Assembly: GCA_902465145.1 (NCBI GenBank)
Contig: CABQMD010000073.1
Location: 1-5,516 of the forward strand
Origin: an uncultured Succinatimonas sp.
GTDB lineage: Bacteria; Pseudomonadota; Gammaproteobacteria; Enterobacterales; Succinivibrionaceae
DNA length: 5,516 nt
Direction: 5' to 3'
In this document: in pieces, positions 1-5,516 of the stretch
How positions within the stretch are numbered: the stretch's first letter is position 1
How the letters are laid out: each line of letters opens with the position of its first letter
The notes under the pieces: generated by a model
What the model was told of the DNA's origin: nothing
The model's input: only the letters and a program-made list of their open reading frames with translations
Database searches by the model: none
Made by a program: the position numbers and the translations under genes

Positions 1-17
1 TTTGACTCAAAACAAGA

Positions 18-1226
18 TCATTTCTTTGCAACCATATCGATAAGATCGTCAATTGCAACCACAGGATTTTGATCAGCCTTGTAATCGACTCCCGGAACTT
101 CAAATCCGAAGAGCTCCAGGAACTGATGCTTGTAATCGTCGTAATCCCCGAGTTCGCGCAGATTTTCAGTAGTGATCTCGCTCCAGCGTTTTTTAGTCTC
201 TTCCTGCACCGCAGGATCGAGTTCCCAGCTGTCCATACGCAGTCTGCCTTCGGCATCAGTCTCGGCCTGATCGCCGTACAGTGAAGTATCAAACAGTCTG
301 TAAATATGAGCTATCAAAGACTCGTAAGTACCTTTTTGGCGCATGACCTTAAAGAGCAAAGCCGTATACAGAGCCATCATGGGAATTGCAGACGAGGCCT
401 GAGTCACTACGCACTTGAGCACGGTCACGCGGGCATCGCCGTGAATTGAAGCAAGACGCTCGCGATTGGCTTTGGCGGCACGATCCAAATCTTCTTTAGC
501 TTTGCCCAAAGCACCGCCCCAATAGATGGGATGAGTAAGTTCTGCGCCGATGTAAGAATAGGCTACGGTTTTAAAACCTTCTGCCAAAACTCCGGCCTTA
601 TTCAAAGCGTCAATCCACAGTTCCCAATCCTGACCGCCCATAACTTTAACGGTATTTGCCACTTCTTCATCGGTAGCAGGTTCTATGGATGCCTCGATGA
701 TCTCGTTTTTATTGGTATCAACTGCAGTTGCGGTATAAGTTTTACCTATGGGCTTTAATACAGAACGCACCACTTCGCCGCTTCCCGGCATCTTGCGCAC
801 CGGAGCTGCAAGAGAATACACCAGCAGATCTATCTGACCCAAATCTTCCTTGATGGTCTTGATAACCTGCTCACGGCACTCGTCTGAAAAAGCGTCGGCA
901 TTGATGTTTTTGGCATACAGCCCTTCTGCTTTGGCAAACTTGGTAAAGGCGGCGGTGTTATACCATCCGGCTGTTCCCGGACGTTTTTCACTGCCTGACT
1001 TTTCAAAGAAAACGCCCAAAGTTGCGGCATTCGATCCGAAAGCGGCACTGATGCGTGAAGCCAAACCGTAACCGGTGGAAGCCCCGATCACCAGTACTTT
1101 CTTGGGACCGTTGCTTATTTTTGGCTGAGACTTTACATACTCAATCTGACTTTTGACATTGGCCTCACACCCGGCAGGATGGGTGGTCACGCAGATAAAG
1201 CCGCGGGTTTTCGGTTCGATGATCAT
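18..1226 (-). CDS. fabV: Enoyl-[acyl-carrier-protein] reductase (NADH), FabV family
   Basis: FabV reduces the trans-2-enoyl group on acyl carrier protein (or CoA) with NADH, the last step of each fatty acid elongation cycle in the cytoplasm. The 402-residue product has the usual family length of about 400. Near the N-terminus is the glycine-rich dinucleotide-binding motif GASTGYG (residues 48-54). The active-site signature Y-X8-K is seen as Y235 to K244 ([11 protein letters not shown]), with Y225 ten residues before. This long spacing separates FabV from FabI/FabL, which use Y-X6-K. The first residues, [20 protein letters not shown], are typical of the family N-terminus. The ATG is supported by AGGAGT at 1234-1239 on the complementary strand, 7 nt upstream, and the gene ends in TGA. 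It is transcribed divergently from dacB. FabV enzymes are known for low sensitivity to triclosan; that this one is resistant is inference. The related trans-2-enoyl-CoA reductase (Ter) is the main alternative name. Confidence 0.95.
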   Translation of the reverse strand: MIIEPKTRGFICVTTHPAGCEANVKSQIEYVKSQPKISNGPKKVLVIGASTGYGLASRISAAFGSNAATLGVFFEKSGSEKRPGTAGWYNTAAFTKFAKAEGLYAKNINADAFSDECREQVIKTIKEDLGQIDLLVYSLAAPVRKMPGSGEVVRSVLKPIGKTYTATAVDTNKNEIIEASIEPATDEEVANTVKVMGGQDWELWIDALNKAGVLAEGFKTVAYSYIGAELTHPIYWGGALGKAKEDLDRAAKANRERLASIHGDARVTVLKCVVTQASSAIPMMALYTALLFKVMRQKGTYESLIAHIYRLFDTSLYGDQAETDAEGRLRMDSWELDPAVQEETKKRWSEITTENLRELGDYDDYKHQFLELFGFEVPGVDYKADQNPVVAIDDLIDMVAKK

Positions 1227-1233
1227 GTTTAAA

Positions 1234-1239
1234 ACTCCT
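1234..1239 (-). promoter_or_regulatory. Ribosome binding site of fabV
   Basis: On the minus strand this reads AGGAGT, a near-consensus Shine-Dalgarno sequence, 7 nt before the ATG at 1226. It fixes the start of fabV and is the only strong ribosome binding site in the window. Confidence 0.8.
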
Positions 1240-1276
1240 AAAATTTTTCTGCGACGGGCACAGATCTACGGGCGAA

Positions 1277-1285
1277 ATTTTAACA
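1277..1285 (-). promoter_or_regulatory. Possible extended -10 promoter element of fabV
   Basis: The minus strand reads TGTTAAAAT, matching an extended -10 (TGn followed by TAAAAT, five of six to TATAAT). I see no good -35 box at 16-18 bp, which fits an extended -10 promoter but also leaves it unproven. Transcription would begin near 1270 and give a leader of roughly 43 nt before the fabV ATG. Confidence 0.35.
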
Positions 1286-1328
1286 CAGTGCGTACGGACG
1301 AAAATGAAGAAAACCAAAACCCAGGCGG

Positions 1329-1334
1329 TATAAT
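1329..1334 (+). promoter_or_regulatory. Possible -10 box for dacB
   Basis: A perfect TATAAT lies about 100 bp upstream of the dacB start on the same strand. The stretch 17 bp upstream (GAAGAA at 1306-1311) does not resemble a -35 box, so this may be a weak or activated promoter, or chance. A second, poorer candidate is TTGCAC at 1365-1370 followed 16 bp later by TACTTT at 1387-1392. Confidence 0.35.
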
Positions 1335-1433
1335 CCGAAGCTCGTAATTATTTTTAAACAAGACTTGCACTTTCGGAACCACAAAATACTTTTCCGATCG
1401 CACTTTTAATCAACCGGATAAAAAAGTTCAGAC

Positions 1434-2922
1434 ATGATCAAAAGTTTATTTAAATCCGCAGCCGCTTCTTTCTTGATAGCTTTTTGTACAGGCACCAACG
1501 CTATTCCATCATCATCCAATCCGTTGCCGGGAGCCAACATGGGAATTGCCTACATGTTGCCCGGAAGTCAGGAGATCTACGGGCAAAATTACGATGTCTA
1601 CATGCACCCGGCTTCAACCCAAAAGATCCTCACTGCTCTTGCCGCCTATCTCTATCTTGGTACCGAATACCGCATACGTACCGCGCTGATGCTTGAAAAA
1701 AATGCCGTAAATCCCCAGGGAAAACTGAATAAGTTCCGACGGTACACTGCAGGGAAATATTGCCGTGCGTTTTTCAGGAGATCCTACTCTTACCTCGGGT
1801 AAGTACTTAAAACTGCTTGATATGCTTAAAAAAGCCGGGGTCAAACGTATCGCTGGCAAAGTGATCCTGGATTTAAGCCGTTTCGGCGGACGCAGCAGAG
1901 CTCAGGGTTGGTCATGGGATGATCTGCCGGTATGCTTTACCGCTCCTGCGGCAGCGGCCATCATCAACCGCAACTGCGTATTCGCTCAATTGCAACCCCA
2001 AGGACAAGGTGCGGTGGCCAAGGCCGTGATCCCTCAAAGCTCTCCTGTAAGCATAGATTCTGAGGCCGTGGGTATTCCGGCATCATCATACGGCGGAGAC
2101 TGCGAACTTGAAGCCAACCTTTATCATGACAACGTTTACCGTATCTCAGGTTGCGTGCCCATTCAAAAAGATAACAAACCCTGGCCTTTGTCTTTGTCGG
2201 TATCAGATCCTGACAAATGGGGGCTTGACTGGACCGCCATTACTTTAAAACGTCTTGGAATAACTTATTCGGGACTGGAGATCTCGCACCGGCCTTTAAG
2301 CGGTTATTCAGATTATGTCTACATAGATTCTGCCAGTATGAAAGAACTGGTGCGTTACATGCTCTACAAATCCAATAACCTTTATGCCGACGCCATCATC
2401 AAAAACGTTGCCTATGAATATTACCACGACAGCGCTACCTATTACCGCGCCGTTACGGCCATGCGTTCCATATTGCAAAAATATGCAGGATTAAGTCTCG
2501 GAGATTCGTATCAGGTGGACGGTTCGGGGCTTTCTCCTCACAATCTCATCACTCCGCGTCAACTGCTTGACATTTTAAGCTACATAAGTGCCAACGACGC
2601 GAAACTTCACCTTTTGGAGGTCATGCCGGTAGCCGCAAAATCCGGTACTTTGCAATGGCGCGGCTCGGTTCATCAGGCGCCGCTTGCAGGTAACGTAATT
2701 GCCAAAACCGGCACGCTTACCAATATTTCAAATCTTGCAGGAGTGATCACCACCAAATCAGGAAGCAGAGTTCCTTTCGTGATCTTTACCAACGCCATTT
2801 CGCTGCCCCCAAAACAGCGTGATGCCGTCAAATATCACCGCATGGCCAACCCAGCTTTGGGATTTGAACGTTACGTGCTTGAACAGATTTACCAAGAAAA
2901 AGTCATGGGACGCGATTTTTAG
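1434..2922 (+). pseudogene. dacB: D-alanyl-D-alanine carboxypeptidase/endopeptidase (PBP4, peptidase S13), interrupted by a frameshift
   Basis: PBP4 trims or cleaves peptidoglycan cross-links in the periplasm. The first frame (1434-1802) starts MIKSLFKSAAASFLIAF, a signal peptide with likely cleavage after TNA (residue 23), and carries the catalytic SxxK motif STQK (residues 61-64) within HPASTQKILTALAA. The rest of the enzyme is in the next frame, which is open from 1729 and ends with TAG at 2920-2922. It contains SGDPTL, the SxN motif SNN, DGSGLS and the KTG motif AKTGTL (about residues 313-315, 362-367 and 424-426 of the rejoined protein). Four cysteines in the domain II insertion (VCF, RNC, DCEL, GCVP) match cysteines I recall in E. 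coli DacB. Rejoined at 1733/1735 the protein is about 495 residues, against 477 in E. coli. The reading must skip one base (or two are missing) between the TGA at 1726-1728 of the downstream frame and the GAC at 1738. As written, the first frame runs 22 codons of unrelated sequence to TAA at 1800-1802, so no active enzyme is made. The start is the first ATG after an in-frame TAA at 1419-1421. Its Shine-Dalgarno is poor (GGAT, 14 nt upstream). Confidence 0.9.
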
Positions 2923-2963
2923 AAGAACTTTAAGACGTCTGGCGGAACAAAGCTTAAAAGCCG

Positions 2964-2994
2964 TTGCGTAACTGCACCTTAAAGGTGCTAATAT
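2964..2994 (+). promoter_or_regulatory. Possible alaA promoter with internal operator-like palindrome
   Basis: An extended -10 (TGC followed by TAATAT, 2986-2994) lies about 40 bp before the alaA ATG. A weak -35 candidate TTGCGT (2964-2969) stands 19 bp upstream, longer than the ideal 17. A perfect inverted repeat (2974-2988) fills most of the spacer. The boxes are mediocre, so alaA could instead be read through from dacB, since no terminator separates them. Confidence 0.35.
2974..2988. repeat. Perfect inverted repeat GCACCTT-A-AAGGTGC
   Basis: Two 7-bp arms meet around a single central A between dacB and alaA. No T-run follows, so it is not a Rho-independent terminator. Its symmetry and its place just upstream of a -10-like TAATAT suggest a repressor binding site, but no regulator is identified here. 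Confidence 0.6.
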
Positions 2995-3033
2995 CAAAGG
3001 CTCCAAAACCAAATCATTTAACGGGTATTTTTT

Positions 3034-4240
3034 ATGAAGCTATTACAAAAATCACACAAGCTTGACAATGTGTGTTACGACATCAGAGGCCGCATTCATC
3101 AGGAAGCTCTGAGGATGGAAGAGGCCGGAGAAAGGATCTTAAAACTCAATATTGGCAACACCGCGGTTTTTGGTTTTGACGCACCCGAAGAAGTTGTCAA
3201 GGACGTGATCCGTAATCTTCCCAACGCCTGCGGTTACTGTGAAAGCAACGGAATTTTCTCAGCCCGTAAAGCCATTGCCCAAAAATATCAGCAGGCCGGA
3301 ATGAAACACGTCGACGTGGAGGACATCTTCATCGGCAACGGTGTTTCAGAACTCATCACCATGACCATGAACGCCCTTTTAAACAACGGTGATGAAGTCT
3401 TGGTTCCCTCCCCTGATTATCCGCTTTGGACTGCCGGAGTAAACTTGGCAGGCGGAAAAGCCGTGCACTATATGTGTGACGAACAATCAGGATGGCTGCC
3501 TGATCTTGCCGACATGGAGAAAAAAATCACCTCGCGTACCGTAGCATTGGTGCTCATCAACCCTAACAACCCCACCGGCGCTGTTTACCCCACTCCTGTT
3601 TTGCAGGAAATAGTCGAATTCGCCCGCCGTCACGATCTGGTGATCTGCGCCGACGAGATCTATGACAAGATCCTTTATGATGATGTGGCGCACCGCAGCA
3701 TCGCCACTTTGGCAGATGATCTTACCGTACTTACCTATAACGGTCTTTCCAAGGTATACCGCTCCTGCGGTTTCCGTATGGGATGGGTCATGGTCACAGG
3801 TCAGGCAAAACGCAACAAAGGCTTTTTAGACGGCCTTAAGATGATGATGGCCATGCGTCTTTGCGCCAACGTTCCTTTGCAGTATGCAATTCAGACTGCT
3901 TTGGGCGGATATCAGAGCATCAACGAGCTTACCATCCCAGGAGGCAGACTGTATGTACAACGCGACGTAATGTACGAACGCTTAAGTGCCATCCCCGGCA
4001 TCAGCGTAGTTAAACCTCACGGTGCGCTTTACATGTTCCCCAAGCTCGACAAACGCTTTAATATCAAAGACGATCAGAAATTTGGATCTGTTAAAACAGG
4101 AAAAACTGCTGATAGTACAGGGTACGGGCTTTAACTGGCCGGAACCCAACCACTTCCGCGTAGTTTTCCTGCCGCCTGTGGATGTTATCAACGACGCCTG
4201 TGACCGTCTTGAACATTTCCTTAAAGCTTACAAACAATAA
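3034..4240 (+). pseudogene. alaA: Glutamate-pyruvate (alanine) aminotransferase, AlaA type, interrupted by a frameshift near the C-terminus
   Basis: AlaA is a cytoplasmic class I/II aminotransferase that makes alanine from pyruvate and glutamate using PLP. Family marks in order: SHKLDNVCYDIRG (residues 7-19), LKLNIGN, GNGVSELI (101-108), PDYPLW (127-132), NPNNPTGAVY (176-185), ADEIYDKILYDD (206-217) and NGLSKVYR with the PLP-binding lysine K240. The frame starting at 3034 matches AlaA to about K349 (QK at 4075-4080), then reads unrelated residues to TAA at 4132-4134. The true C-terminus is in the next frame from 4082 (LDLLKQEKLLIVQGTGFNWP...) to TAA at 4238-4240, 52 codons. That tail contains HFR, whose arginine binds the substrate carboxylate in this fold, so the truncated protein should be inactive. 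Rejoined length is about 401, against 405 recalled for E. coli AlaA. At the junction E. coli has two residues (MV) between K and LD where this sequence has one base, so a 5-nt deletion fits. The Shine-Dalgarno is weak (GGG at 3023-3025). AlaC or a general aspartate aminotransferase is a less likely name. Confidence 0.9.
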
Positions 4241-4246
4241 TTTAAG

Positions 4247-4273
4247 AGACCGGCACCATGCCGGTCTTTTTTT
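4247..4273 (+). terminator. Rho-independent terminator after alaA
   Basis: The stem AGACCGGC (4247-4254) pairs perfectly with GCCGGTCT (4260-4267) around the loop ACCAT, and is followed by an unbroken run of seven T (4267-4273). It begins 7 bp after the alaA stop codon and separates alaA from proS. Confidence 0.92.
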
Positions 4274-4353
4274 ATCCTGCCTTCTGTTTTACAAAAAATA
4301 CGGCTGCCCAAGCACGCTTAACCGGCCATCACCTTGCTGCTTGAGCTTGCGTG

Positions 4354-4359
4354 TATAAT
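4354..4359 (+). promoter_or_regulatory. Probable -10 box of proS
   Basis: A perfect TATAAT lies just after the alaA terminator and 59 bp before the proS ATG, so a leader of about 50 nt is expected. The best -35 candidate, CTTGCT at 4333-4338, is only 15 bp upstream and poor. Because the terminator cuts proS off from alaA, a promoter is needed in this gap, which makes this box more credible than its -35 alone would suggest. Confidence 0.55.
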
Positions 4360-4418
4360 ACGTCGCAGTATTTTTGAATAATTTGTGTCCTTCTGAAAAA
4401 GGAAACTACGGATACACC

Positions 4419-5516
4419 ATGAGAACAACCTCCTATCTGCTTTCAACTTTGAAAGAAACTCCTGCCGAGGCCGTATTGGCCAGCCACCGTCTAATGTTGC
4501 GCGCAGGACTTATAAGACAAATCGGTCAGGGACTTTATACCTGGCTTCCTTTGGGACTGCGCGTATTAAGCAAGGCTACCGCCATCATTCGCGAGGAGAT
4601 GGACAATGCAGGTGCTTTGGAAATGATCATGCCCATAGTGCAACCTGCAGATCTGTGGCGCGAATCAGGTCGTTACGTACAATACGGACCGGAACTGTGC
4701 CGTTTTAAAGATCGCAAAAAAAATGAGTATGTTTTGGGACCTACCCACGAAGAAGTGATCACCTCCATCGCCCGTCGCGAGATCAAAAGCTCAAGACAGT
4801 TGCCGGTAAATCTTTACCAGTTCCAGTGGAAATTCCGTGACGAGATCCGTCCGCGTTTCGGAGTAATGCGCAGCCGCGAATTTTTGATGAAAGACGGTTA
4901 TTCCTTTGACACCGACGTCGAAGGATTAGGCAAATCCTATCAGGCAATGTACGACGCCTACAGCAGGGCCTTTACCCGCATGGGACTGAATTTCCGTCCA
5001 GTACAGGCCGACACCGGCTCCATAGGAGGATATAAATCCCACGAATTTCAGGTATTGGCAGACGCAGGAGAGGATCTCATCGCCTATTCAGACGGCTCTG
5101 ATTATGCAGCCAACATAGAAAAAGCCGAATGTCTGATGCCTCAGGGTGAACGTGAGCAGGCAAAAGATGCTTACTCCGAAGTTCCTACTCCCGGTGCCCA
5201 TACCGTCGACGAAGCCTGCAAAGCCGTAGGCGTCACTACTAAAAAAATGCTCAAGAGTCTCGTGATCCACGGGCGCAAGCTGGAAGACGGCAGCAATGAG
5301 CTCGTGATGATCTGTCTTTGCGGCAATCAGGAATTAAACGAAATCAAAGCATCCAAGATCGAAGGCATAGCCAACCCGATTGAGTTCGCCTCCGACGAAG
5401 AAATTCAGAAATTTACGGGAGCACATCCCGGTTCTTTGGGACCTGTAGGTTTCAAAGGACGCATCTTGGTAGATCGCGATGCCGATCGCATGGGTAATTT
5501 TGCCTGCGGAGCCAAC
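4419..5516 (+). CDS. proS: Prolyl-tRNA synthetase, class II, bacterial editing type (3' end outside the window)
   Basis: ProS activates proline with ATP and charges tRNA-Pro in the cytoplasm. The first 366 codons are present and open; the bacterial enzyme is about 570 residues, so roughly a third (class II motif 3 and the anticodon-binding domain) lies beyond the edge. The start [18 protein letters not shown] is the typical N-terminus. The catalytic core shows [14 protein letters not shown] (31-44), class II motif 1 around residues 65-82, GPTHEE (107-112) and motif 2 (about 134-163, with FRDEIRPR). From about residue 224 begins the INS (YbaK-like) editing domain that removes mischarged alanine. 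K279 (MLKS) falls where I recall the editing lysine of the E. coli enzyme, and the GxxxP loop is seen as GSLGP (338-342), so editing is probably retained. The Shine-Dalgarno is unusual: AAAGGA (4398-4403) is 15 nt from the ATG, but the conserved N-terminus supports this start. Confidence 0.96.
   Translation, partial: MRTTSYLLSTLKETPAEAVLASHRLMLRAGLIRQIGQGLYTWLPLGLRVLSKATAIIREEMDNAGALEMIMPIVQPADLWRESGRYVQYGPELCRFKDRKKNEYVLGPTHEEVITSIARREIKSSRQLPVNLYQFQWKFRDEIRPRFGVMRSREFLMKDGYSFDTDVEGLGKSYQAMYDAYSRAFTRMGLNFRPVQADTGSIGGYKSHEFQVLADAGEDLIAYSDGSDYAANIEKAECLMPQGEREQAKDAYSEVPTPGAHTVDEACKAVGVTTKKMLKSLVIHGRKLEDGSNELVMICLCGNQELNEIKASKIEGIANPIEFASDEEIQKFTGAHPGSLGPVGFKGRILVDRDADRMGNFACGAN

Noticed and set aside
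1304..1333. Nine-codon leader peptide (ATG AAG AAA ACC ... TAA) upstream of dacB
   Set aside because: It has only a poor ribosome binding site, its stop lies within the TATAAT candidate, and there is no attenuator hairpin after it.
1153..1347. 64-codon plus-strand open frame across the start of fabV
   Set aside because: Most of it is antisense to fabV, it resembles no family I know, and its end covers the promoter region.
1765..2922. Separate gene starting at the GTG at 1765 in dacB
   Set aside because: This GTG encodes the V of a conserved AVRFSGDP stretch, family-like sequence extends upstream to 1738, and a protein starting here would lack the signal peptide and catalytic serine.
2933..2940. 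AGACGTCT palindrome after the dacB stop as a terminator
   Set aside because: It is only 8 bp with no loop and no T-run; such short palindromes are common by chance.
4075..4090. Programmed +1 ribosomal frameshift in alaA at AAA TTT GGA
   Set aside because: There is no stop or rare codon at the shift point and no known slippery context, and the bacterial -1 heptamer is in the wrong phase. The apparent loss of two residues against E. coli AlaA favours a deletion.
4309..4343. CAAGCA...TGCTTG inverted repeat upstream of proS as a riboswitch or T-box
   Set aside because: The arms are only 6 bp with a 23-nt loop, it lies upstream of the predicted transcription start, and no T-box or terminator/antiterminator pair is visible.
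1..5516. Mobile element, CRISPR array, defence system or tRNA gene
   Set aside because: No transposase, terminal repeats, spaced direct repeats or cloverleaf were seen; all coding content is explained by four housekeeping genes.

Overview
The window is an ordinary chromosomal stretch from a gammaproteobacterium. All four genes are of gammaproteobacterial type and resemble, as far as I can recall them, the E. coli (or, for fabV, Vibrio/Pseudomonas/Yersinia) families. Base composition is moderate and even throughout, with the same codon style in every gene. An Aeromonadales or Succinivibrionaceae-like host is a guess that the sequence alone cannot confirm. I see no mobile element, CRISPR array, tRNA, rRNA or phage gene.

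Layout from left to right: (1) fabV, the NADH-dependent enoyl-ACP reductase of fatty acid synthesis, intact on the minus strand (18-1226). (2) A 207-bp divergent intergenic region carrying candidate promoters for both sides. (3) dacB, a periplasmic D-Ala-D-Ala carboxypeptidase/endopeptidase (PBP4), plus strand, 1434-2922, broken by one frameshift near 1729-1737. (4) A 111-bp gap with a perfect GCACCTT-A-AAGGTGC inverted repeat inside a possible promoter. (5) alaA, a PLP-dependent alanine/glutamate-pyruvate aminotransferase, plus strand, 3034-4240, broken by one frameshift near 4081. (6) A strong Rho-independent terminator at 4247-4273. (7) A short intergenic region with a TATAAT box, then proS, prolyl-tRNA synthetase, plus strand from 4419, cut by the right edge after 366 codons.

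The genes do not form one pathway. They are housekeeping functions: lipid synthesis, peptidoglycan remodelling, alanine synthesis and proline tRNA charging. dacB, alaA and proS point the same way, but the terminator separates proS from alaA, and alaA may have its own promoter.

The only clearly unusual feature is that two adjacent genes each carry a single frameshift of the same sense (one extra base, or two or five missing), while everything else in both genes is conserved and both flanking genes are open. The dacB break separates the catalytic serine from the rest of the enzyme. The alaA break removes the C-terminal segment with the substrate carboxylate-binding arginine. Whether these are real mutations or sequencing/assembly errors cannot be decided from this sequence. 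I found no evidence of an undescribed system.
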